Part shown: in pieces, positions 10,401-21,702 of the stretch
Position numbering within the stretch: position 1 is the stretch's first letter
How the letters are laid out: every line of letters begins with the position of its first letter
DNA from: Sarcocystis neurona
Taxonomy: Eukaryota > Apicomplexa > Conoidasida > Eucoccidiorida > Sarcocystidae
NCBI GenBank assembly: GCA_000727475.1
Contig: KL647303.1
Location: 772,408-836,407 of the forward strand
Reading direction: 5' to 3'
DNA length: 64,000 nucleotides
Translations under genes and position numbers: made by a program
The notes under the pieces: model-generated
Seen by the model: the letters and a program-made list of their open reading frames with translations, nothing else
What the model was told of the DNA's origin: nothing
Databases searched by the model: none

Positions 10401-13347
10401 CATCTTTAATATATACGTATATGTGTATGTAGGGGTGTAAGAATTCCTGTATGTCCAGGCGTGTACTTCTGTGTAGAAGCTAACACATATATATGCTCGC
10501 AACTTCAGCATACGCGTGTATGCAGATATGTAAGAATTCGTGTGTGTCCAAGCATGCACTTCTATGCATAAGTATACATTACATTAGTAATGTGTACTTA
10601 CATACGTGTGTCTGTGTAGGCATAGCTTTGTACGTAGGAACGCATGTTGAACTTCTGTGTACACTTGTACATATATATATATATATATTGCTTTTGGTGG
10701 GTGTGTGTGTGTGTACCTACGTACGGAAGTACGTACGTGTATACTTGTAGAAACTTTTGTGTATACGTGTGTGGGGGGGCACCGCAGGCGTCCGCATGGC
10801 TACGTGGCAGAGGGACCGCCTGTCAATCTTGTTGATACAGGTGTATCTATACGTAAATCTGCGTGCTGTATATTATGAATTTTATGTAGATTTATACATC
10901 TCCTGTAAGCGAAAGTGTACCTATGTATATATATAAAGGCATGTTACATACTACGCATAATATGTTTATATATGTAAATGTATATATATATATATATGTC
11001 CTGTAAGCGCAAGTGTGTCTGTACACGTATCTGCATGTTCTATACTAAGTATATTATATGCATGTGTCCTGGAAGCTCAAGTGTAACTACGCATATACAT
11101 GCATGTGATGTATTATGTATACTACACGTGTGTATATATATGTGCTGCAAGCAAGTATATTTGTGTGTATATCTGCATGTCAAACATCTGCGTAAATGAA
11201 TTATATATATATGTGTGTGGTGAGAGTATACTTATACTCTTGTATATCCCATATATAAAAACTGTGTGTGGATCCCCAGTACGTAAGCGTACACATGTGG
11301 GGCCGTGCAGGAGTGTAGTGGGCACGGCAGGCTTACAAGAAAGAACGTGTTTGTAGGTCTGCATGTTGACACTCGGGTGAATGTTCATATTTCTGTGTGC
11401 GTACACTGTCTCATACACGTGCATGCGCATATATACGGGGGTCTACACGTGCATGTGTATACCGGTGGCACGTGTAGACACATACACGTATCTGCATATA
11501 TATGTGTATATAATAGGTTTGTGTATCACCCATAGGTGTGTATAAGTGTATGTTCGTACGATACATATGTAAAAACATATGGATGATTTCTACGTATACA
11601 CGTTTACACAGGTGTACAAATATATATAAATATGTGCGTGTTGGTCTCCCTCTCTCTATTCATATATCGTCCCCCAGGTCTGTGTATGTGTATGTGCAAG
11701 ACGGTGCGCGCAGAGGTGTACGTTTGTAGGAGTGGCCGTCTATGTGTTTGTGCACGCAGTTTTACGTGGACGCTAATAGGCATACGGATATATATTTGGA
11801 GAGGAGGGGTAGTGGTTGGCGACTGGGGTGGAAACGTGTACGACCTGGGTGCAAACGTGTACGTATACCTGAGCGTATATATATCCTTCCATACATCTAT
11901 ACATATGTATCTGTACAAATCAATTTCTACACATACGCGTGTATATAAATGTATGCGTGCTTGCGTGTGTCTAAGAAAGACAGTGTGGGTTGTTTCCGGT
12001 TGATCGTCTTGGGAAACTTTCCCTATGTTGCAGATGCGAGGGAGTTGTTTATTCTCCTGTCAGCGGCTGTGACTTCTCAAATGTAGTATGTTTGTGTGTG
12101 GTGCTGCTCCCGTTTTTTGTGTTGCTGCTGCTGCCCCCTTGTTGTTGCTGTACAGGAGCGCTGCATCTGCTGCTTGCGCACGTGTTTTCTCTTCTGCGTC
12201 GCATGCTGCGGCGCTGCTGCTGCCATGCAACTTGCGGACGCAGACACTGCTGCTGCCATTCTTCCTTCTGTTGCGGCTGCTGCTGCAGTCAGTCCGACTG
12301 CGGCTGCTGGACTAATGTCGTACATTCCTTCGTGGACGCTGCTGCGTCGGTGGGCCACGTACCTGCCCCCGGCAGCAGCACTGGTGCGTGCTGCTGCACA
12401 GCTGCTCCTGCTGCTGCCGCTGTTGCAGCTGCTGCTGCTGTACTATTCTATCCGCAACGGTGCTGCTCGGGCTCGTCTGCAGCAGGCATTCTGTGCTTCG
12501 TTCTCTCTCTCTGCACTGCCTCCAGGCAGCGGCGCCGCGCCTGGCGCGTCACAAAGCAGTAGGAGCAGCAGGCATTGCCGAAGCAGTCACAGCTGCAGAC
12601 TCAGCGATAGCGGCAGCAGTCGTTCCACTAGCAGCACCAGCAGCAGAAGGAGGCGATGCCCTGGGCTTAAAGACCCTGGCAGTGGAGACAGAACATCGGA
12701 GCACAGCAGTCTGCATGCAAATTTACTGCTGCGGGGCGGCCCTTTCCGCTCGTCTCACCCGCAGGCTAGAGACTCGGACTATGCTGCTGCCGGCGCAGTC
12801 ACGTGGAAATTTGCTGCTGCTGTTGTTCCTCGCGGTACCAGCTCCTCTGTGTGTGCTGCTGCTGCCACTGCTAAAGAAATGCTTGCGGTCGCTGCAGGAA
12901 GATTTGCCACTGCTTCGTCTTCTGTTGCTCGTGAAGTTTCACTGGTGTTGCTGCCTGGCTCTCCCCCACCCGAAAGCGCGCATGACGCAGGACACGAACC
13001 TGTTACTACACTGCACTACCAACTGGCTGGTGGAGACTCACCAGCGTCCACAGCTGTGACAGCAATCACTGCCGCAGCAGCAGGAGAAAACTGTAAAACT
13101 CATCTCTTATCCGAGGCGAGCGCACCACGAACCACGTCCACAAGCTGGAGAAATTTCTCGCCTCGCTGGCTGCTGCCAGGAAAGCGAGGAGCACGTGAGA
13201 ACGTTCCTTGTGGAGATGCGCTCGATCAAGGAAGCAACCGAATGGCTGCTCTCATGCTCACAAGAGCACCAGCAGACACAGAGAGCCATTCCACAAATCC
13301 ATTTAGTCCCTAACACCCCGCTGACGTCGGGAGACACGGAAAATTGA
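6132..13347 (+). CDS. Very large Ala/Gln/Ser-rich putative membrane protein, family unknown
   Basis: I do not recognise this protein. The proposed chain is 6132-7454, 7538-10330 and 12156-13347, with both introns phase 0. The first part is Ala-rich then Gln-rich. The second starts Gln-rich, turns Ser/Pro/Ala-rich, and contains hydrophobic helices near 8,420-8,700 and 9,900-10,320. The third opens with a Cys- and Ala-rich hydrophobic stretch and ends in a charged, helical C-terminus finishing with TSGDTEN. Such homopeptides are typical of Eimeria proteins. The hydrophobic helices suggest several membrane passes, but no domain can be named. The last 270 bases read continuously only if the frame shifts twice at short A runs, at 13095-13098 and 13181-13183. 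That may be sequencing error, a missed intron or decay. The start is uncertain and exons further upstream are likely. Confidence 0.5.
7538..10330 (+). CDS. Exon of the triplet-rich gene: Gln, Ser/Pro and Ala tracts with hydrophobic segments
   Basis: It starts after the acceptor GCATGCTGCAG in phase 0, giving an 83-base intron, and is open for 931 codons to a CAG before the donor GTGCGA. A G homopolymer of about ten bases at 7,938-7,947 is a likely spot for length error. The less repetitive stretch at about 8,410-8,720 has the composition of a normal folded or membrane protein and is the best target for homology search. Confidence 0.5.
10385..11960. repeat. TA/GT satellite-like intron of the triplet-rich gene
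   Basis: About 1.6 kb dominated by TATATA, GTGTAT and ACGTGT units with degenerate recurring phrases such as CCTGTAAGCG(C/A)AAGTGT near 10,900-11,080. It sits in the proposed 10331-12155 intron. No coding signal was seen. Confidence 0.7.
12156..13347 (+). CDS. 3' exon of the triplet-rich gene, with two apparent frame breaks
   Basis: A strong pyrimidine tract ending in TACAG precedes 12156, and the phase matches the exon ending at 10330. The frame reads Cys/Ala-rich, then Ser/Ala-rich sequence. After about 13.09 kb the protein-like signal moves to another frame (containing NHVHKLEKFLASLAAARK) and after about 13.18 kb to the third frame (containing HVRTFLVEMRSIKEATEWLL), which ends at TGA 13345-13347. 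The original frame stops at 13313. Confidence 0.45.
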
Positions 13348-16300
13348 ATTGGGAAAGTCTCATATATATATATACACGCACGCGTACATATATACGAGTA
13401 TGTGTCCGCGTAGCGATCATCACGTACCTGCACGTAAAGGTCGGCTGCCTTTGGCAATGTAGACACGCTTACGAATAAGTGTTCGTTTAGCACTGACCAC
13501 GCATATGTGCTTCTCTTCACAATTGTCACCCTCTTCTGACAGTAACGTGTCGTCCGAAGAGACGCTTCTGGTTTCCACTTCCAGAGGAACGCTCTCTGTA
13601 AGAGCAAGGCAGCCACAGGCGCGCTTTCATAATTTGTGGAGTACAAAGTTGTACATATACTCTTACAACAAATTTCCGTAGCATCCGTTCGTGGAGGATG
13701 TTTGAGACGATTCGTCACAACAGAGAGATAGTTTACATTCCTACAACTGCGTACGTACGTGTCTACGTGTGCGTGTCTTCGTGCTGCAGCTTGTGTACAT
13801 TCGTTTCTATTCCACACTGTCTTTTTCGGCACATCTGTAAAGTAATATTCTCGAGCTTCTCTAGGTGGTAGCTTCCAGATCAGTAAGTGCCAGTACGTTA
13901 CACAGAATGATAACGACTACCGGAGGTGAGTGAGAAGCAATTAGGCTGCAGAGGGTATGCACTGGTCAGTCGTGGTAGCAGACGGGACAAATCGTATGGG
14001 CCGGCCAAGAAAACGAAGTTCGCTTCACAGCGAAAGGTTGCGCGTGCGGAGACGTACGTGGATCGAAGGACGGAGGAGGACGCGTCTCTGGCATTTGTGT
14101 GCGTCAGTGGGAAATGTCACAAGTAATATTGGTATGTCTTTCAGTAAAGAGAATTTTGTTTCGTACCGAAGTTGCCCTATCCATATTTCTCTGTCTAGAA
14201 GTTTGAGTTCTCGTGGCGCACGGGCTTTCAAGAAGCTCCACTCACTCTGTCGAGAAACTGCATCGTACATTTTTTGTGGTCCATAAGTGTTAATGTGTGG
14301 AAGGACGCGCTGCGCAGCAGCACACCGTTGTTGTAGCCGCAATGTGGATGTCAAAGTTTTTCGTCTGTTGAAAACGTGCTCATGTTGCCCTGGTCAGGGG
14401 AGAGTTTTTATTTCCTCGGTGTGAGATTGATTCGTCTGTTGGTGAAATGCTCACAGTCCGCTGAGTGACGACTTCCCTTGTTGAGGCAGTACGTGTTATT
14501 AGCTGCATCCCGCATGACAGGTTTCAAAGCGTGCTCAAAGATTATTGGTTGTCCGCTCGTTAAGGCAGAAAATGCATTTCGGTCAAAGGCGCAAAAGAGG
14601 ATAGCACTTGCTCTGCAGCCACAGTAGAAGCAACGCGACAAAATCCACAGGCTCCTTCAGTTTGTCCGTGCAAAGCGAAATAGCGCTTGAACAGGTGTGT
14701 ACGTTCACGACACAAGGAAAAGCCGGCACCGGCAACGATCCCATATTTGTTGTAGACCTCTGTGGCCCGCAACTTCAGACATAACATTCTTTTTCACCTG
14801 TTGCAAAAGCCAGATGCCTCAGTCCACATCGGTCTGAAGAAGTGTGCATACTTGTTCTCCCACAGATATAGTGCACCAGTGTACGCGTGTATAGAAAAGT
14901 GTTGACGAGGATTTGTCGATCACGGTTACCAATGGTGTTCACAGGCAATAGTATATTCTTCCTTGGTCCTAAGATTTCCGTTGACCTGGGAGAAACAACG
15001 CGAAGACAAATATCTCTTTCCCTGAAAGAGAATGAACGGCTCTTTCTCCTGCAAGGCGCTCTACGTCGTAGCACTATTCTATAAAAAAAGAAACATGTGA
15101 AACTTTATTAAGTGTGTTTGATTGAGAGGCGTCTGTGTGTATGTACGCGTGTATGTCTGTGCATACACATATATGCGTATAGGTACGTTTGTGTAGATTT
15201 GTATGCGAAATCGAGTCCATCTATCCACACGTGGGTAAGTAGATGTATTCGTCGCCTCCTGCATTATGTACATATATATATATATATACATATATATATA
15301 CATATATATATATGCATACGCGTATCTGTTCACTGTGTGCTGACGTACCCAGCCGTAGGAGTGTGAAGCGATACTCAGGCGGAGCCGATTCCTATATATA
15401 TATGTCCATGGGAAGAGTCACCCATGCGGCAGACATCGAAATCAAACAGAGCTGTGATTCGTGTATTCTGTCGTGCGTTCATTAGTCTACGCGTGTAGCT
15501 CAGCGTATAACATGTATGTAAATATATACGTATACATATATGTGTGCATACTTCTTTTTGAGTGGGGATCCTGAGTACCGAAATGGACAGTGCACAACTT
15601 CGTAGGGCGCCGCTATGTACTACGTACGCAGTGGTACACTGAATTCTATTTAAAGTGTGAAGAGGGGAGCTTCCCTTCTTGGACGGCGTCCCAAAACGGT
15701 GACCTCATTGCCGTTTCCTTCCCAGAAAAAATCAAGCAAGACACGAATATATACATATATATATATGTATATACACGTGTAGGAATGTAAGTCAAGTATG
15801 CTTCATGCGGGTACACTAAAGGATACAGGGTGCGCAAGCTGAAACAACCGCCACACGCTAGAGAAGTGCGTGTGGTGGCCTAGTTCAGCGGTTAAACAGT
15901 CTTTCATCTCCCGGTGGGTGTGCTTTAATGTTTGTGGAATACATCAGGACCTTGTTGATAGTGTAATGGATGTGTGACAACAGTAGTCATAACGGTTTGG
16001 TTTTTGACGCTTTTTGAAACAGGATTGTCTACTGTATTGTGTTTAACGTGCTTTGAGCAACTATATTTGTGTGGACACAATACTGTGACATTCGGGTGAA
16101 CGTCGAGACATGGGCAGGATATTACACACAGTTATCCACGAGATGCCGAAGTCCTTCCGCGGCGCAAGAGTACCAGAAACCAAGAGTACGTAGAACACTT
16201 GTCGTAGAGCAGTTTTCGTACGACCTTCTGCTCACCCACAACACACCACGGTATGTGGCACACACATACCATGTATACACACGCTTTTGCACATATGTAC

Positions 16301-16749
16301 GTATATACATACATATACACTTGTCGGCGTGCGTGCTTCTGAAGAGCTACGCGTCACTCAAGTGCTTGTGCATCTCGTGTTCATCTTCATCAAAAAAGTC
16401 ACTTGTTAGTCAGTTTCAAACGAAATTTCCTTTGGTCAGAATGCCTGTTCCTCCTGCCTCCAGGTGCTGGCGTTGGTCGTCATACAGCCCCGTCCGATCG
16501 AATATTCTCGAAAAGATGTGCACTTCTACAGGGGTGACTCCCATTATGTACGTGACACAGATGCAATGTTCTAGAAGTAGCTGTGGCATTCCAGCGGGGA
16601 TGGTAATTGTGATAGTTGTTGTGTTTGTTATAAGGATATTGCTGGTAGTCGCTGTGGCAGTGCGAGAACCCGTGGTATTGTGGAAACTTGTATTATACGC
16701 CTTAGCGGTAGTGTTGATACACAACAGGGGTCATGGGGAAGGCGGTAGC
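13348..16749. other. Intergenic, short unassigned open frames only
   Basis: This lies between the 3' ends of two convergent genes. It holds TA-rich microsatellites (about 15,130-15,330 and 15,500-15,560) and several open frames of 60-110 codons, such as 14,887-15,084 and 15,590-15,790. None carries a family motif I recognise or a convincing splice chain. Confidence 0.5.
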
Positions 16750-17475
16750 GCGTGAGCGGTAGCAGTAGTGGTAGTAGCATTTGTAGTAGTAGTAGTAGTA
16801 GTAGTAGTCTTAATAGCGGTAGCACTCCTAGGAGTACTAGTAGTTGTTGTGGAAGCTGCAGTAGCACTTGTAGTAGTAGTAGTAGTAGCACTGCTAGTAG
16901 TACTAGTAGTTGTAGTGGTAGCTGCAATAGCTCTTGTAGTCGTAGTAGTAGTGGTAGTAGCAGCAGTAGTAGTAGCAGCGATAGTACTAGCAGTTGCAGT
17001 AATGGTAGTACACTAGTAGAAGTGCAACAGTTGGAGTAGTAGTAGAGTAGTAGAAGTAGTAGGAGTGTCGTAGTAATCTAGTAGGCTGATGATAGTGGGG
17101 GTGGTAGTACTAGTAGTATACCAATATAGGATTAGTTTAGTAGTTACGTAGTAGTCTGGTGGGAATATACTACCACTACTACTATAGTAGTAGTACCAGC
17201 AGCGGGACTCGTAGTGGTTGCATGAAGTAGCATATTAGTGGCAATAGTAGTGGTGGTAGTGCAACAGTAGCGTAGTACTAATAAGAAAGTAGTATTACTG
17301 GCGCACGTTGTACTAGTTATCGTAGTAGTAGATCAGCGGTAGGCGAGTACTAGGGAAAGGGTAGAAGTAGGAGGAGGAGAGCAGTGGTAGTAGTAGTAGT
17401 AGGAGGGTGACGAGAGTGGTACTAGTGGTAGTAGGAGCACTGGTACGACTAGTAGTAGTACTAGTACTGTGATTG
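16750..17475. repeat. TAG/GTA triplet repeat block
   Basis: Imperfect GTA/AGT triplets fill most of about 700 bases, mixed with GCA and ACT variants. A perfect 20-base palindrome, ACTACTACTATAGTAGTAGT, at 17175-17194 marks a point where the triplet flips strand. The frames give poly-Ser or poly-Val, or stops (TAG), so coding use is unlikely. Confidence 0.85.
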
Positions 17476-17608
17476 CTTGAAGTGTTACTCTTTGTATCGA
17501 AAACGGTAGCGACCCGGTGTCCTCTAGAGAGAAAAATGTAGCAAAAGAGAGTTTTGATCGCAATATGAAGGGCGTTTCGCTGCGGCAAAGAGGCATTACG
17601 TGTGATGC

Positions 17609-17947
17609 GTGCGGACGGGTGCTTACGTCATATTAGTAGATGACGTGTGGTTAACCGGGGTGCTGGTCAGGCCGCGCATTGTATCACCGGCTCGCAAGCT
17701 GACTGTCGACACAAGTTACTTGGCACAAGGAACCCTGCGCAAAGAAAAGACGCGGGTCCGCAGCTGCAGTGGGCAGAACCTGCACGTTGGAGACCTCTGC
17801 GCCCAGAGCAGCTCTGCCGCTACACTTCTGAGGTGGGCGAAAAAGCTGGACAGTAGTACGAGTGGGACGGAAAGTACAGTGGAGTTGTACTTTCTCCTCC
17901 AGGAGAAGTCCTCGCCCATCTCTTCTCCCGTAGCGTGTAATTCGTAA
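17609..17947 (+). other. Unassigned open frame of 112 codons next to the TAG block
   Basis: Balanced amino-acid composition with no repeats. It contains a Cys-bearing stretch (SCSGQNLHVGDLCAQ) and ends shortly before an AATAAA-like motif near 17,947. The opposite strand is also open over part of it. No family was recognised, and it could be chance. Confidence 0.2.
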
Positions 17948-19717
17948 TAAATTCTCAGCGGATCCAGGTGGAAAATCTACACGTTTCTCTCTAACGCCCC
18001 CTATAGCTCCTTCTACGCACCCACAAACGTTGCGTCGTCCCTGGACTCTCCCATATCAGGCCACAAAAAGTACTCTCTTTTGGTACCCTACCTCTTGTGA
18101 TCAGGTTTTTCTGCGCGCTTACGCCACATACGCATACCCCATTCGTATTCGTATACGTTTACGTACGTGTATATATGTACGTATGTGTTCATACGCATAC
18201 ATGTGCATATATACATGTATATATATACATGTACTTATTTGTTAGTATGTGCACACATGCAAATACGTATATATGTGTTAACATGTATATATGTGTAAAT
18301 ATGTGCATACGTGTGAACATGTATATATGTGTGTATATGTGCGTACATGTATACGAATGCATACATGTATACATGTGTGTATACACATATATATATATAT
18401 ATATATATATGCGCACGTACACGGATATGTTAGGCACATATGTATACGAGTAGAAACCCGTACACGTGGGTACGTCTTTCTTAAAAGGGTACACCAGCTG
18501 CATTGAATTTACATTCGTTGGCACTTCCTTTCGGGACGTGAATGAAACACCGTTTATCTTGAGGCGTCCGCGTAAACGCGTTCGTGCTTCGTGTGTCTCG
18601 TCTCCTGCGATGCGTCCTCACAAGTGAGTTGTCTCCTCCGGCTGTTTCCCGATGAGAGACGGAAACACCTCATGTGTCTCTCTCTTTTTCACAGCAAATG
18701 CAGATCCTTTCCACCGCGTTCAACATCTATGCCCCACACACAAGCGTACGGCTCCCAGCCACGTCTCGCGCCGCGCTACCAAACAGATCCCGAAGTTTTC
18801 CGCATGCTGTCAAACCGCTACACATACACATGCACGTCACTACACCCGAGCCAGACTACTGCCGTAAGAAGATAATAATCTCTACGCCACTCAAGACGGA
18901 AGTGCAGAAACGCAGAAAAGAACACCGCGGAAGAACACATATACTGCGTACAGACATTCTCACCAACTACTTTGTGCCCCCAGACGCGCCAGGAGACCTG
19001 AGACATCCAAACCCGTATGTGTGCCCAGGCACACAACTATACAGGGGAAATGCTTGAGCCCGTGTCGACAGCACGGTTGGGCTTGAAAAAGGGAAGGGTG
19101 AAGAATACAACGTAAATAGCGCTCACAACTACTCTACGTGACCGTCTGCTGAGGGACATCACAACAAAAAAGGCGCGTTCGAGCGCCTGTCCCAAGGCCC
19201 TAACGAATCAATGCCAACATGCAGGCACGACACCAACCGAATATACACGTAAGTATACGCTTTTTCGTCTCTCCCGTCTTCTCGCTCTCCCTCTCAATCG
19301 CTGTACACACATATAAATTCGTACATATACACAAAGACATTGAGACCGACCAAAGATGTACATACTTCTTTTCGTTGCTCTCCTTCTCTTTCTTTCTGTC
19401 TATATCTCTCTATCGCTATACACATATATACACGCTCTGAGACCGACGGAAGATACACACACGTGTCTAATTTTTCTTTCTTTTGCACACTCGCACACAC
19501 ACGTACAGAGCTCGCACATACACGTGGAGGTCTCCTGTGTACATAATCATGTATATACGGACATACAAGCGAAAACACCGAGGCCGCCGGCCACAAACAC
19601 ATATAGATATACACATCTGCATGTATGCATATCTGAACACAGACGTTTAAAGAGATATGCACGTGCAACACATACGCACGTCTATTCTACGCACACACGT
19701 ACACACACGTCCACCAA
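17948..19717. other. Intergenic, TA/CA microsatellites
   Basis: It holds a TA/TGTA microsatellite at about 18,120-18,430 and CACA/TATA-rich DNA at about 19,250-19,700. Open frames here are short and read through repeats. Confidence 0.5.
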
Positions 19718-20500
19718 CGCACCCTGTGAACCACTACATACACAGAAAGTGGACAACCCCACTTTCTGGTCATATACATCTTCAACGTATGTACTACCAG
19801 CGTTTAACACCGACATACAATTTATGTCAATACGTATACTTAAACACGTGTGTACATTTATATATATATGTATGAAGATATGAACAACTACATGCACAGA
19901 AAGTGGACAATCCCACTTGCTGGTCACATTTTCGATACATGTACTAGCAGCGTCTAACACCTACATACAACTTATACACATACATATACCCACACACACA
20001 CATATATATAGGTGTGAAGATACGAACCACTACATACACAGAGAGTGGAAAATACCACTTCCTGGTCAGGTAGAGTACACACATTAAATATATGTATTAG
20101 TTGGGTCTAACACAGACACCCCACATATGCATATACTTACACAAATACATTCACATGCATATATACACACACATGTGTAAAGATATGAATTACTATGTAC
20201 AGACAGTCGAGAATCTACATAACTGCCCAGCACTCTCCCCTATATACGCGTATACACGTATATATATATGTATGTACACGCACGTGTGGTTTCTTGGGCT
20301 GTCCTGTTTGTGCGATATTTTGCGCATGTACGGAAAGACGGCTCGACTTTTTCGTGTGGTACACCTATACACAACGTATACACATAGTTAGACAAGTACA
20401 TATACATATATGTGTACGCATACGTGTGAAGATATGAATCACTACATACAGCAAGTGGAGACTCTCACTTTCTACACGCTAGCTTCATTTGACGCGTCTT
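19718..20500. repeat. Five-copy array of a hairpin-bearing module
   Basis: Each unit starts with a phrase like GAAGATATGAATCACTACAT, followed by a hairpin of about 10-base stems around CAGAAAGTGG, then a tail like AGCAGCGTCTAACACCTACA. Hairpin cores lie at 19743-19768 (perfect stem, six-base loop), 19897-19922 (one mismatch), 20039-20064, about 20200-20232 (decayed) and about 20449-20473. Spacing is 142-161 bases for the first four and 249 for the last. The array ends about 125 bases beyond the stop codon of the minus-strand apyrase gene. Confidence 0.8.
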
Positions 20501-20624
20501 GCTAACACGTGCATGCAACACGTACTGACACGTTCATAAAAAGATATATTTACACATACGTCGATTCAAGTGAACGAGTGTAACTATGTGAACTACACTG
20601 GAGCAAAGGATTATGAAACGTCTT

Positions 20625-20990
20625 TCAAAGTTCTTCGTGAGAAAGGGTCTTCAGCAACGTTGCAAAAGATAACGTTGCCGCTGCCTCCTTCACTGCTTCT
20701 TCCTTCGAGACTTGCTGTTGGTGCTGCTGGTTCAGCGCCTCCCCACTGCCCCCTGCTGACGCGCCTGCTCCCGCCGCTCGTGGTGATGGTCGTCCTGCTG
20801 CTGCTGGTGGTTGAGCTGCATCCGCTGTTGCGACTGGCGCTGCTGCTGCCGCTGGGGCTGCTTCCTCTGTTGTTGCAGCTGGCGTTGCTGCTGCAGCTGC
20901 TTCGGCTTCAACCGCTTGCTGGTGCAGCAGCACGTGGGGCATGTAGAGCATTGGCACCGCAGCGGTCCACGAAATTTCCACGTCGTACAG
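20625..20990 (-). CDS. Apyrase exon 8 (terminal motif, Ala-rich tail, HEEL)
   Basis: Acceptor TTTCGCTGCAG, phase 0. It opens with LYDVEISWTAAVPMLYMP, the last conserved block of the family. An Ala/Pro/Gln-rich tail of about 70 residues and a short helix follow, and the protein ends KTLSHEEL then TGA at 20625-20627. Confidence 0.92.
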   Translation of the reverse strand: MYDVEISWTAAVPMLYMPHVLLHQQAVEAEAAAAATPAATTEEAAPAAAAAPVATADAAQPPAAAGRPSPRAAGAGASAGGSGEALNQQHQQQVSKEEAVKEAAATLSFATLLKTLSHEEL

Positions 20991-21669
20991 CTGCAGCGAA
21001 AGCAGACACAACCCACTCAGGCACATACATTTACGCGTCTAGAAGAGAAAAAGGTGCTTCTGCACTAAAAAAGAAGACGACAAAACGTTTCATGTTGCTG
21101 TGCAAGAGGAGGAGATGCGTTGAAAAACCAGACACACATACACACCTGTTCTACTTTGTGTAGGCACGGGAAGAAAAAAGGGCAGCCGCAGCACTCGGCA
21201 GACCGGACACGTCTCCGTCCCCTGCCCACGTCAAGAAAGAGAGGCTCGTAGGGAATATACGAGACGCTGCTGCTTTAAACGCAATTATGCGAGAGAAGCC
21301 GGACGCTTCGCGCACGTAAAAGAATCGAATAAATCACGGGAAACGAAAAATGTCCCTGTCTACACTAAGACACTAAATGAATACCTACGTGTACACATAC
21401 ATAGATAAAACACATACATAGATAGATAGGTATATGTATATACATACATACGTGCAATGTACATTTATATATATATACATATATGTATACATACAGAAAT
21501 AGATATACACGTATATATATATGGATACAGATAGATAGATTGTGTGTACACGTGTGTATATTGATAGATGTATACGCGTATACGGACACGTACACTGAAC
21601 ATATATATATATATATATATGTAAGTACATACATACATGCTGCAATAGATCTGCATACATATATATATT

Positions 21670-21702
<33 letters not shown>

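Noticed and set aside
15865..15940. tRNA-like start (GGTGGCCTAGTTCAGCGGTTA)
   Set aside because: No matching T-arm box or acceptor stem pairing could be found downstream.
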